From: CAYFLR01 sp964343805 | Lineage (GTDB): Bacteria; Bdellovibrionota_B; Oligoflexia; CAYFLR01 | Assembly (NCBI GenBank): GCA_964343805.1 | Contig: CAYFLR010000005.1 | Span: 62,001-126,000, forward strand | Direction of reading: 5' to 3' | Length of the DNA: 64,000 nt | Part shown: in pieces, positions 54,563 to 63,690 of the stretch | How positions within the stretch are numbered: position 1 is the first letter of the stretch | Layout of the letters: every line of letters starts with the position of its first letter | Notes under the pieces: generated by a model | Told to the model about the DNA's origin: nothing | Database searches by the model: none | The model's input: the letters and a program-made list of their open reading frames with translations, nothing else | Position numbers and translations under genes: made by a program

Positions 54563-57500
54563 ATTCTTTAATTTTATCAAATTGCTTCGCCTCCAATAAC
54601 ATTTCAAAAAAGAGCATTTTTATTTGCTCATCCTTCGGATTATTTAGATACAAGACTTTATATTGTTCAAGAGATTCCTCCATTCGATCACTGCGATAAA
54701 GTAGATAGGCTCGATCTATTTGATGACCTTTTGAGAGCTTTCCTTGGGCTTCTAGTTTAGTGAGAGCTTTTTTAAAATAGGAGGTGGCTTTTTCTTTGTT
54801 CTTCTGGCTTTGGTGGATTTCAGCCTGCATCAAGTAGAATTGATAATTTTTGTGGTTTTTAGCTATCATGGGTTCTATATAGCTGCTCGCTTTATCATAG
54901 TCTTTTTCATCAAAATAGTAGCGGGCTAAATAGGCCAAAGCTTCGGTGTGGGAGGGGGCCAGTTTTACAAGCTTTTTGTAACCTTCCGCCGTTTCGGCTC
55001 TCCAACCTTTTTGCAGAGCGAAATTGATTATTTCTTGAATATCCTCTTTAGTTTTTAGGTGGGACCAAAGTTCGTTAATAAATTTTTTGGTTACACTCTT
55101 AGAAGAGGTGTCGTCATGTATTTTGAGAACGGTGGAAGCCAAAGAATAATCCGGTTTTTGTTGCCAAACAGAGAGAGCCACTTGTCCTCCCCCATAGAGA
55201 TGAAGAAGTTCAAACCACTTGGGAAGTTGATCTTTCGTGCTATTTTCCGTTCTAGATTTTAACCATTTTACAAACCAGACGGGCGGCCTTGGCCCTAAGA
55301 CATAGAGCAGCTGCTTTAAGTCTTCATCCTCAGGACCCTTATCTTTACATAGATGAAAGAGGAGCTGACTACTCACCGTGGGGTAGTTTTTTTGGATGAA
55401 ATAGTAAGCTAGAGTACTGAGCTGTTGATCATCGGGAGGAGAGGGATGCGCTAGGGCTGACTTTATGATTTGATTTATTTTATCCGCTTTAATCCCTTTA
55501 GGTAAGACTTTTACATAACTGCTGAGCCATAGTTTGGGTTGATTTCGCGCCATTTTTGCTAATAAGGGAGCAAGCTGTTTGTGTGCTTTAAGGGTGGTGA
55601 GTTCATAGACCAGCTGCTTTTGTATTTTCGGATCACTCGTCACTTGCAGATGGCTGAGTAGTTGCCTGATCAGTTCTTTCTTTTTGCCCCGACTTTTCTT
55701 AGATTGCTCTCGGAGGAGTTGCAAGTACAGTTCTCTAAATTCATCAGGCTTCTTCTTATAGAGAGCTTCTAATGGCTTTGCCAGATACCTATGTGCCTTG
55801 AGTGCAAATAAGTTATAGACCAGTTGCTTTTGCACCAGGGTGTTTTGCTCCAAGGGAAGTCTTTGGAGTAACTTTTTTATAAGTGACAGCCTTAGTTTGG
55901 GGTATTTTTTAACCGACGATTCGAGCAACCAGAGTTCTAACTCTTCCTTTTCCTTATGAGGAGAAGGGATCTTATCTAAAGCCGCTAAGGCTTTTAAGGG
56001 AACCTTTTTTTCAATATAGGCCCTGGCAAGTCTGATCTGATTGTCATTACTGGGATGAAATTTGGTCAGGTTTTCTGCTAAATAGATGGCGGTGCTGAAC
56101 CTTTTATTGTTCATGGCATTGTAATAGAGATCACTTAAAATAGATGGATCTACTTTGCTTAAATCTCGTTTTTTTATGGCCGATAAGATATACGACTCTC
56201 GCTTATGATGAAGAGCTAGTAGAGCAAAGCCCATAAAGCTAGGGTCTTCCAATGGGAGTTTAAGTTCTTTAAACTTTAAAAAACCACCTTTTATTTTTTT
56301 GGCCTGCACATAGGCCTGAGCCACTAAATAATGCAGGTTACTATGCAAACTGGTGAGCGAAGGGAGCTGTTCTAATACTTGAACGGCTTCTTTATGCTTT
56401 TTTAAAAAAACCAACTGCTTCACCAGATATATTTTCCAGCTAGCAGAATCGGACTCTTGCTTTAAAGCTCTCTCTGTCCATTTTTTTTGATTTTTTTGAT
56501 CTTTGGCAAGCGAGAGGGCTAGAATAGGAAAAGTAGATTGATCGTCCTCTGGGAGGGATTTAAACCAGGCTTTAATAGTGTTATATTTAACCTGATCCCT
56601 TGATTCCAGCAATTGCATTAAAGAGACTTCAAATTGTTTTTGATATTTGGGGAAGGTGTTTGTAACTTGAAAAAGAGCTTGATACTGACCTTCTTTAAGC
56701 GCTAGATATATGTATCGTTCATGGTAATTCTTGGGTAACTTTTGCTCCTGAAAAAGAGTATGCAGTTCCTTCCATTCCTCAGCCGGGGAATAGGTCATTT
56801 GAATAATCTGCAAGTAAAGATTGAGCATGGGGGAGTGAGCCAGCAGAATTTTTCGATAACTATTAAAGAGCCCTAGGGCGTGCTTTGAATAGCCTTTATG
56901 ATGGATCACTTCACCAAATCTTCTGAGTAACTCAGGTTCAGGTGACTCACCCAATAGTTCTCGTGATACTTTTACCGCTTTCTCGGGCTTTTTAGCGTCG
57001 CAGCTTAAATGGATTAAAAGTACTTTACTCTCTATATCAAAAAGCTCAGGTGATTTCTTGATGGCACTTTCTAGGACTTTGACCGCCTCTAGATATTTTC
57101 TTTGCATGGCGAGGAGATAGGTTAAGTCTAAATACTCTTTTTTTGTTGGTTCAAAGCGTTCAATGAGGGTGTAGAGTACTTCTATCTGTTCGTCATACAT
57201 GGATTGGTAGTTATAGAGTTTTATAAGTTCGAGATAAAACTCTATAGTTGGGCTGATGTCTGCTAATTTGCGTAAGGTATGAAGATAATCGTGAGGCCGT
57301 TGGGCTTGCTTGTAGACAGCGGCTAACTGCTTGAGGGCAATGACATTATCTGGATTATCTTTTAGAAATTTTTTCAGTAACTTGATCGCAGATTCAATAT
57401 CTCCACTTTTTAAATAGAGTTCTGATAGTAATTTAACTTTAGATTTGGATAATTTTCCTTTAAGTAAAATTCCTTCGTAAAGATTACGAGCCACCGCGTA

Positions 57501-57614
57501 CTCTTTCTCTTTCAAATGCATGAGGAGAAGCTCTTCATCATTAGGAATAAGAAAAAAACTAAACCAAGTTAAGAGAATGACTAGTATTCCAAATACGATG
57601 TGTTGTTTAACCAT
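54549..57614 (-). CDS. PelB-like TPR protein (membrane-anchored)
   Basis: A 1021-residue protein with one N-terminal anchor (HIVFGILVILLTWFSFFLIP) and TPR repeats over nearly its full length (A-x-x-L-A-x-x-Y, for example ALKQLAAVYKQA and ALAYLARYYFDEKDYDKA). Its size and place match the periplasmic TPR part of PelB, which recruits PelA and guides the polymer to the outer-membrane pore. There is no barrel; that is encoded by the next gene. It overlaps the PelA-like gene by 8 nt. Symbol withheld because the gene is only half of pelB. Confidence 0.8.
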   Translation of the reverse strand: MVKQHIVFGILVILLTWFSFFLIPNDEELLLMHLKEKEYAVARNLYEGILLKGKLSKSKVKLLSELYLKSGDIESAIKLLKKFLKDNPDNVIALKQLAAVYKQAQRPHDYLHTLRKLADISPTIEFYLELIKLYNYQSMYDEQIEVLYTLIERFEPTKKEYLDLTYLLAMQRKYLEAVKVLESAIKKSPELFDIESKVLLIHLSCDAKKPEKAVKVSRELLGESPEPELLRRFGEVIHHKGYSKHALGLFNSYRKILLAHSPMLNLYLQIIQMTYSPAEEWKELHTLFQEQKLPKNYHERYIYLALKEGQYQALFQVTNTFPKYQKQFEVSLMQLLESRDQVKYNTIKAWFKSLPEDDQSTFPILALSLAKDQKNQKKWTERALKQESDSASWKIYLVKQLVFLKKHKEAVQVLEQLPSLTSLHSNLHYLVAQAYVQAKKIKGGFLKFKELKLPLEDPSFMGFALLALHHKRESYILSAIKKRDLSKVDPSILSDLYYNAMNNKRFSTAIYLAENLTKFHPSNDNQIRLARAYIEKKVPLKALAALDKIPSPHKEKEELELWLLESSVKKYPKLRLSLIKKLLQRLPLEQNTLVQKQLVYNLFALKAHRYLAKPLEALYKKKPDEFRELYLQLLREQSKKSRGKKKELIRQLLSHLQVTSDPKIQKQLVYELTTLKAHKQLAPLLAKMARNQPKLWLSSYVKVLPKGIKADKINQIIKSALAHPSPPDDQQLSTLAYYFIQKNYPTVSSQLLFHLCKDKGPEDEDLKQLLYVLGPRPPVWFVKWLKSRTENSTKDQLPKWFELLHLYGGGQVALSVWQQKPDYSLASTVLKIHDDTSSKSVTKKFINELWSHLKTKEDIQEIINFALQKGWRAETAEGYKKLVKLAPSHTEALAYLARYYFDEKDYDKASSYIEPMIAKNHKNYQFYLMQAEIHQSQKNKEKATSYFKKALTKLEAQGKLSKGHQIDRAYLLYRSDRMEESLEQYKVLYLNNPKDEQIKMLFFEMLLEAKQFDKIKEYGLQ

Positions 57615-59874
57615 TGTTACTTCGACAATTCAGTGTAAATTCTTGTGTTAAAAGGGGAGTTATAGGTATGTTGATAACGGTCTGTTTTAACCGGTTTCTA
57701 CTTACCTGGCTTTTAATTTTCTCTCCCTCTTTATTATAAACGCTCGGATTTTGGCAGTGAGCCGGCAAAGACCAGATCATTTGTCCAGGACCAAAACCTT
57801 TTGCTTTAAAGCTAATGTTTTCTTTACTGTATCTAAAATGACTAATATCCCAGTTAGCGGTGACTAAATAAGGAAAGGATAGTTTCTCATTGTCTTTAGC
57901 TAAAGCTCTTTTTTTCAAAGCGATAAGGGGATTTTTAACTGCAGGATCCAGAGCTATATAGAGGCTTCCTTGGTAAGGTCTTTGCCCCATCACACCTTGG
58001 GAAGATCTGAAATCTACCTCAAGCAGAGTGGCCTGGTCAAAACGGATGGTACTTAGTTTGCCGTTATCAAGCACTTCCCATTGCATGGGAGCAAGTTTTT
58101 TGAAGCGGGTGGTAAAAAAACTATGAGCAATTTCCGAATAGTGTTTGGTGGTAATAGGGGTCAGCTCCGATTGCCTGGCGTATTTGAAGTTAGCTAAGAC
58201 CGCATTCAGGCTGGAAAGTTTTTCTCCCGAATACATATGGTAATAGATATTGAATGGTTTAATGCGGATGGGGTGCTCGGTATTTAAAATGGTTTTAACT
58301 AAAAACTGAAAACCAAAGTAGTGATCTTGCCAGAGATTGGTGTAGGTGTTTTCATTACTGTTAGAAGAAAATATTTGAATCTCATCTTGGATTATTCGTC
58401 CTAAGGGAGCAACGAATGTATAGCTTTGAAAATCTCGATCTAAGCGGGTGTTTCCTCCATTAATATTGGCTAGCCCCATATTTCTAACTGTTTTTAGGGC
58501 CTTTAAAAAAGGGAGGGTGTCACCGGTCCATTGAAAAATCTCTACCTTTTTACCTTCAGGTAGGAGCTTATTAATAAACTCCACAGAGCCTTTAAGTTCA
58601 TGTTCTAGGTCAAAGGGTTTGACTCCATAAGAGCGAGGGGGACCTTTCTTTGTGAGGCTATCTCCAAAGGTGGGTTTATAATCTCTGACGATAGAATATA
58701 GTTTTTTGGAAAAGCCGGTGGAGGCATCCCAGGGCTTTTGATAGTATTTGGTAAAAGGCTTCTCTTTTTCTTTCTGGTAATCTTCAAAAAATCCCCAATT
58801 AAAAGGTTGTGAATAGGTGTGACTCCCTGCTTGGATATAGGGAAGTTTAAAAATTCGGTTAAACACCCTTTGACTTCTTTCTCTTCCATGCCATTTTAAA
58901 TCAAGATCGGCTGCAATGGGACCTACTGTTACGGGAAATTCAGGGAATTTGAGTAGAACCTCTTCTAAAATCACTTCTGAAGAAAGATAAAACTGTCTTT
59001 TAAACCTGGGAATTTCGGTGTAGTTGTTCCAGCCACCTCCATCAATATGGGAGTAAAAAATTCTCTGCCCAGCCAGAGTTGTGGTGTCCGGCTTAGGTAG
59101 GAGCTCTGTGTCATAGACCTCTTTAAAATATTCAAAGAAATTAATCCGCCATTGAAACAACTGACTTTGAGTGAAGTGATAGTGGGAATAATTAGGTGCA
59201 ATTAAGCCTCCCCGGGGGTGGGTGATCACCAAATCACTTATGGTATTGGGAAGTCCTTTTTGTTCTATGGTGAGGTAGGATGTCGCCAGAGAATCTACCA
59301 GGGAATAACGATAGTAGGCGGGAAGAGCCTCTTTAAAGGGTCTTTCAAATTCAACCATGGGGGCAATTTTTTTGAGGACTCGAGTATTATAGGGATAACT
59401 GATCACCTGATGGTGGTACTTGATCCCCAAAAGTTTTAGAAAAGAATCGATCTCCTCTTTTGCTGTTTCTTTCCCCTCTTGGTTAAATAAAAAGGGCATT
59501 TGACCAATAACCACCACCTTTTTGTCTAAGCTCAGTGCGTTTTTTAACCATTTTAATAGCTTTAAGGGGTGCTTTGATTGATTGTTGAGGGTGAATATTA
59601 AGATTCCCCTAATATCATCATTTTTCTTTAGAGAAGGAAGTGTCTCATTATAATTTATGTATTTGACTTTAAGTCCCAAATGATTGAGGGGCATATCGGC
59701 TAATTGATGACTTAAAGTGTTGATCAATTTTGATTCACTGATTCCTTCATGAAGACTGTAAATGGTGCGAGGTAAAAACTGAGATGAAGTGACTGTTGTT
59801 TCACCAAGGAGCGAAGAGTAAGAAAGTAGTAATAATGACCAAAGGAAAAGCAGGTTCCTATATGAGTTTTTCAT
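57607..59874 (-). CDS. pelA: PelA-like deacetylase (CE18-type), one metal ligand altered
   Basis: A 755-residue secreted protein with a signal peptide (1-24). The Rossmann-like region is followed by the PelA deacetylase domain: RIFYSHIDGGGW (Asp278), and AGSHTYSQPFNW (His352, Gln356). Pseudomonas PelA uses Asp, His and His (D528, H600, H604) for metal; the last is Gln here, with codon CAA one base from a His codon. C-terminal beta domains follow. The GH114 hydrolase domain found N-terminal in PelA is absent and lies in the previous gene. It deacetylates Pel in the periplasm if still active. Confidence 0.88.
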   Translation of the reverse strand: MKNSYRNLLFLWSLLLLSYSSLLGETTVTSSQFLPRTIYSLHEGISESKLINTLSHQLADMPLNHLGLKVKYINYNETLPSLKKNDDIRGILIFTLNNQSKHPLKLLKWLKNALSLDKKVVVIGQMPFLFNQEGKETAKEEIDSFLKLLGIKYHHQVISYPYNTRVLKKIAPMVEFERPFKEALPAYYRYSLVDSLATSYLTIEQKGLPNTISDLVITHPRGGLIAPNYSHYHFTQSQLFQWRINFFEYFKEVYDTELLPKPDTTTLAGQRIFYSHIDGGGWNNYTEIPRFKRQFYLSSEVILEEVLLKFPEFPVTVGPIAADLDLKWHGRERSQRVFNRIFKLPYIQAGSHTYSQPFNWGFFEDYQKEKEKPFTKYYQKPWDASTGFSKKLYSIVRDYKPTFGDSLTKKGPPRSYGVKPFDLEHELKGSVEFINKLLPEGKKVEIFQWTGDTLPFLKALKTVRNMGLANINGGNTRLDRDFQSYTFVAPLGRIIQDEIQIFSSNSNENTYTNLWQDHYFGFQFLVKTILNTEHPIRIKPFNIYYHMYSGEKLSSLNAVLANFKYARQSELTPITTKHYSEIAHSFFTTRFKKLAPMQWEVLDNGKLSTIRFDQATLLEVDFRSSQGVMGQRPYQGSLYIALDPAVKNPLIALKKRALAKDNEKLSFPYLVTANWDISHFRYSKENISFKAKGFGPGQMIWSLPAHCQNPSVYNKEGEKIKSQVSRNRLKQTVINIPITPLLTQEFTLNCRSNNG

Positions 59875-60467
59875 TTCATGATCCGTCTTAGTTTTGGTTT
59901 AAAGCGATTGTCTACAATAAGTAGATCCATCTCCTTAAATACTTGAGCATATTTGGTATTCCATCTATTATCGATAAAAGCTAAAGTGAGTCTTGGGTAA
60001 TTAATCCGAATTAGGTGGATAATATTTAAAAAGGCTGCAAGGTTTTCATCCTTTTCTATGGGAGTAAAAAGGAGCCCATTAAAACCTAGATGGATTATGT
60101 AGGGTATTATCCTTTCTATCAATATTTTCGACCAATTCGGATGAGACCATTTCAACTTACTTCCTTCCATTAGATCTTTGTCCACTAACCAGCGAAACGG
60201 GTTATTGGTTTTGATACTTTGCAGGGATAAATAAGCCAAGAGGTTTAAATTATCATAGGAGTATCTTTTTATGGAGGGAGGGTTTTGATAATTGAAAATC
60301 AGTGTTTTGAGTCCTTCCAGATCCTTGTCACTGATACCTTGGTTGGATACAAAAGCCCAACTCCCTTTGGTGGCTAGCTGCACCTTTCCTTCTTGGGCAT
60401 AGCCACTAGGGAAAAAGGTCAAAAAGAAAAAAACTAAAGAAGTGAGTGTCATCTCACTTTTGGTCAT
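59871..60467 (-). CDS. Degenerate PelA hydrolase-like (GH114-like) protein
   Basis: A 198-residue secreted protein (signal peptide ...FFPSGYA-QEG; GGAGA ribosome site), first gene of the pel operon. It resembles the N-terminal GH114 TIM-barrel of PelA: L-L-A-Y-L-S-L, a W-S-H-P-N-W segment, and HLGFNGLLFTPIEKDE in place of the usual G-F-D-G-x-(F/L)-L-D-x-x-D. Asp residues at that strand end are missing or moved, so hydrolase activity is doubtful. Its stop overlaps the PelA start (ATGA). It may keep a structural or binding role. Confidence 0.65.
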   Translation of the reverse strand: MTKSEMTLTSLVFFFLTFFPSGYAQEGKVQLATKGSWAFVSNQGISDKDLEGLKTLIFNYQNPPSIKRYSYDNLNLLAYLSLQSIKTNNPFRWLVDKDLMEGSKLKWSHPNWSKILIERIIPYIIHLGFNGLLFTPIEKDENLAAFLNIIHLIRINYPRLTLAFIDNRWNTKYAQVFKEMDLLIVDNRFKPKLRRIMK

Positions 60468-60553
60468 GGATATCTCCTAAGTATTTATTATGATATTATT
60501 AGTTTATCATTATAGATAAGTTTTCACTAGGATAATTCCCTATGAGGTGAATC

Positions 60554-61009
60554 ATGAAAACCGTTTTTGAATTAGTAGCTGCGGATATTATGACAAAGCA
60601 GCCCATCACTATACAGCAGGGATGTACTCTCAAAGAGGCCTACACTATAATGCAACAAAAGTCGATTCATCACCTCTTGGTTATAAATGAGAGCGAGAGG
60701 GTGACGGGCATCTTGAGTGATCGGGATATATTGAAGTTCACCAGTCCTTTTGTGGGTAGTAAAAGGGAGAGCCATCAAGACCGAGCTACGATGGAAATAA
60801 AAGTAGAATCCATTATGGGTAAAAAACTCCTCTCCGTATACCCTGATGCTTCTTTAGAGCAGTGTCTAGAAAAAATGTTGAGCCGTTCAATTCACTCTTT
60901 ACTGGTGATCGATGAAACATTTAGTTTAAAAGGGTTTATCACTTCTCGCCTGATTTATAGAGCCTTTTTAGATCTTTTAAAAGGTGTCAATCAAGTTAAT
61001 GCTTCATAG
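60554..61009 (+). CDS. Tandem CBS-domain protein
   Basis: A 151-residue cytoplasmic protein of two CBS repeats: A-A-D-I-M-T-K-Q-P-I-T-I with HHLLVINESERVTGILSDRDI, then VESIMGKKLLSVYPDASLEQ and HSLLVIDETFSLKGFITSR. AGGTGA precedes ATG. It is divergent from the pel operon across 86 nt that must hold both promoters, so shared regulation is possible. The 3' end overlaps the convergent SelO-like gene by 14 nt. Ligand and partner unknown. Confidence 0.87.
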   Translation: MKTVFELVAADIMTKQPITIQQGCTLKEAYTIMQQKSIHHLLVINESERVTGILSDRDILKFTSPFVGSKRESHQDRATMEIKVESIMGKKLLSVYPDASLEQCLEKMLSRSIHSLLVIDETFSLKGFITSRLIYRAFLDLLKGVNQVNAS

Positions 61010-62171
61010 CATCATAATTATTTTGGACAGAAGAGCATTTACCTCTTTTGGCTGTTACCCGAGATTGGAGTTTGTCTCTTAGCTCTTCAAAGTGAGCTTG
61101 CAACACAAAACGGTAGGATGGATTTTCCACAACTTTTTCTGCCACCGTGAGAGCCCACTTCCAAATATGTCCCAGTTTAGGGTTATCTTTGTATTTATCT
61201 AGAATTTCAATATCAAACTCTTTTAGAGAAATCTGCAATCGTCGGTCTGGTTCTAGGGGAACTTTTTCAAGGGCCTCTTTCACCTCAGCTTCATTTGGGT
61301 CAGCTCGGACTTTTGAGGGTGAAAGGAATTCAGATTTATCTTTAACAATTCGTAAATGACCAAAATCAACTAGATTTCCTTTAATATCTTCTTGCGAATT
61401 AAAAAACCAATTCCAGCCATTATTATAAGCTGTAGTTATGCCAAAGGGTCTGAAGTAACCCTCTATATTTATTCGCTCCATAAGATCCTTCATTTCTCTT
61501 TTATCTCGTTGATGGGCCTGCCTTAATATATATCCTGCCGGATTGAGGGTTCCGTCTGCAAATTTGATATCAAATCCCCAACTCATAACTCCATAGCTGC
61601 CGATGGATTTCAAAGGCACTTGTTGATATTCTAATATGGCATCTATCATATGATGAAAATAGTATTCCCTGATAACTTCCCCTAAAGAAGCAAGTCCATT
61701 GCCATGGGATATTTGAGTCGGATTTTGCGATCCCATTCCTTTAAGGTCAATATATTGTCCTTCTCCCACTTTGAAGACTAATGCCCTGCCATAGCGATAG
61801 GGACGAAATTCTTGCTTTTTTACTACATCAAATTCATTTAAATAGATATCAGATGAAGACACGGTAGGAATGGTTGTATTTACCGTATTCTGACTTGCTT
61901 GACTTGCGGCAATAAAGGCAGTTTTGGTAATCAGCCATCGATCAATTTCTCTATGGGTCATTTGCCTAGTTTTGGGAAAGTCTTGCTTAATCAAAGGATA
62001 GTTGGCAATAACAACTCTCGCTCCCGGCACTCTTTTGACTTCTTCGAATTTACCTTCTGCAGGGTATTCTTTTAAGGGGTCTTCGATATCAGAAGAGGCA
62101 CGATTAGTTAGGAAAACACATTGAAGAATGAGCAGGAGAAATTTGAAAAAGTAGATTTTATGATTCGTCAT
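60996..62171 (-). CDS. Secreted SelO-like (pseudokinase-fold) protein
   Basis: A 391-residue protein with a signal peptide (...CVFLTNRASS-DIE). The core resembles SelO AMPylating pseudokinases: YGRALVFKVGEGQYIDLKG (SelO: G-D-G-R-A..D-L-Q-L-K-G-x-G), a G-N-G-L-A-S-L-G-E-V-I-R-E-Y segment equivalent to D-G-R-A-x-L-x-x-x-x-R-E-Y, and NLVDFGHLR in the DFG position. SelO is normally cytoplasmic or mitochondrial, so a signal peptide is unusual. The family call is moderate; a remote kinase-like fold without activity is possible. Confidence 0.5.
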   Translation of the reverse strand: MTNHKIYFFKFLLLILQCVFLTNRASSDIEDPLKEYPAEGKFEEVKRVPGARVVIANYPLIKQDFPKTRQMTHREIDRWLITKTAFIAASQASQNTVNTTIPTVSSSDIYLNEFDVVKKQEFRPYRYGRALVFKVGEGQYIDLKGMGSQNPTQISHGNGLASLGEVIREYYFHHMIDAILEYQQVPLKSIGSYGVMSWGFDIKFADGTLNPAGYILRQAHQRDKREMKDLMERINIEGYFRPFGITTAYNNGWNWFFNSQEDIKGNLVDFGHLRIVKDKSEFLSPSKVRADPNEAEVKEALEKVPLEPDRRLQISLKEFDIEILDKYKDNPKLGHIWKWALTVAEKVVENPSYRFVLQAHFEELRDKLQSRVTAKRGKCSSVQNNYDAMKH

Positions 62172-62259
62172 AGTTTATCCTCACTTAATCTTAATATTAT
62201 ACCAATTCTATGGTAGTATGATGCAACTTAAATAAACATTTCCTTATTGAGGGGGCGAT

Positions 62260-62709
62260 ATGGTCTGGTTCTGGTTAGTTTTTGGTGCCATCCTCGTCTT
62301 TTTAGAATTTGTTTTACCGGGATTGATCGTCGTCTTTTTAGGAGCTGCGGCTCTGATAGTTGGTTGGGCTTTGCATGTGGGGTGGTTGTCAGGTTTACTG
62401 GAATCCATCTCAGCTTGGTTTGTAGTTTCCTTAGTTTTGATCATCTCTTTGCGCTCTTTTTGTTATCGCTTGATGCCGGGTGAAACAGAAACTCATTCCA
62501 CCGATGAAGATTTTGATGCCTTTGGTAAAGTGGTTGAAGTGGTGCAAGATCTGGAGCCTAACAAACCTGGACGCATTAGATTCCAAGATTCTACCTGGCC
62601 TGCTATCTGCTATGGCGAAACAATTCCTTCTGGTCAAAAAGCAAAAATTGTGACCCGTGATAATTTGATGTGGGTGGTAGAACCTCACAAAGAGATCGAA
62701 TTAACTTAA
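62260..62709 (+). CDS. NfeD-family membrane protein
   Basis: A 149-residue protein. Two to three TM helices in the first 75 residues (FWLVFGAILVFLEFVLPG, F-L-G-A-A-A-L-I-V-G-W) are followed by an OB-fold tail (FGKVVEVVQDLEPNKPGRIRF). The LEFVLPG motif is typical. NfeD proteins act with SPFH proteins in membrane microdomains, and the next gene is SPFH, 21 nt later. AGGGGG lies upstream. Confidence 0.9.
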   Translation: MVWFWLVFGAILVFLEFVLPGLIVVFLGAAALIVGWALHVGWLSGLLESISAWFVVSLVLIISLRSFCYRLMPGETETHSTDEDFDAFGKVVEVVQDLEPNKPGRIRFQDSTWPAICYGETIPSGQKAKIVTRDNLMWVVEPHKEIELT

Positions 62710-62730
62710 ATTTATATAAAGGAGTCGAAT

Positions 62731-63648
62731 GTGATTTGGACCTTATCCACAGTGGCAATACTCATTATAGTGGGATTGGTTCTCAAGACCATTATTATCG
62801 TCCCTATGCGCGAAGCCGTAGTCATTGAGCGTCTAGGTAAATTTCGAGGGGTCTTGAAACCAGGTTTACATATCCTCATTCCCTTCTTTGATCGAGTGGC
62901 CTATCGCCATGAGATGAGGGAACAGGTTTTAGACATCCCAGGTCAAAGTGTGATCACTAGGGACAATATGCAGGTGGAAGTGGATGGCTTGGTTTACCTA
63001 AAAGTGATGGACCCGCAAAAAGCCAGCTATGGAATAGGCAACTATCAATTAGCAAGTATTAATTTAGCGCAAACCACCATGCGTTCTGAGATTGGTAAAC
63101 TTACATTAGGTCAAACTTTCTCCGAGAGGGACACCTTGAATGAAACCATTGTGGCGGAAATCGATAAAGCCTCCGATCCTTGGGGTATCAAGGTTCTACG
63201 CTATGAGATAAAAAATATCTCTCCCTCAGCTCATGTTATTCACACCTTGGAAAAGCAGATGGAAGCAGAGCGAGAGAAGCGCTCTGAAATCACCATGGCC
63301 ACTGCTAAAAAAGAGTCCACCATTAATCTATCTGAGGGAGAAAAACAAGAGGCCATCAATATTTCCGAAGGAGAGAAACAAAAAAGAATTAATGAAGCTA
63401 TGGGTAAGGCTCGCTCCATCGAGTTAATAGCTGAGGCCAGTGCAGAAGGGATGAAATCTATCGCTGAAGCCATCAGGGCTGATTATGGAATGAATGCGGT
63501 TCAGATGCGCATTTTTGAGCAATACATTGATGAATGGGGAAAGATTGCGGCTAAAGCGGATGTCTCTATTGTTCCCGCCCAACTCGCTTCCATCAAAGGT
63601 TTCTTTGAGGGAGTGAATGAAGTGGGAGAAACATTAAATAAAAGCTAG
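62731..63648 (+). CDS. SPFH/stomatin-like protein (QmcA type)
   Basis: A 305-residue protein with one N-terminal TM helix and a GTG start five nt after AAGGAG. The SPFH core is clear: AVVIERLGKFRGVLKPGLHILIPFFD, R-E-Q-V-L-D-I-P-G-Q, and the ALANINLAQT-like ASINLAQTTMRSEIG. A coiled-coil region (K-Q-M-E-A-E-R-E-K-R) carries repeated SEGEKQEAINISEGEKQ words. It forms membrane scaffolds, usually with NfeD. A second SPFH gene follows after 42 nt. Confidence 0.92.
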   Translation: MIWTLSTVAILIIVGLVLKTIIIVPMREAVVIERLGKFRGVLKPGLHILIPFFDRVAYRHEMREQVLDIPGQSVITRDNMQVEVDGLVYLKVMDPQKASYGIGNYQLASINLAQTTMRSEIGKLTLGQTFSERDTLNETIVAEIDKASDPWGIKVLRYEIKNISPSAHVIHTLEKQMEAEREKRSEITMATAKKESTINLSEGEKQEAINISEGEKQKRINEAMGKARSIELIAEASAEGMKSIAEAIRADYGMNAVQMRIFEQYIDEWGKIAAKADVSIVPAQLASIKGFFEGVNEVGETLNKS

Positions 63649-63690
63649 GGCGTAAAATTTCTAACACTCTCTGAATCGAGGAGTTAATTT

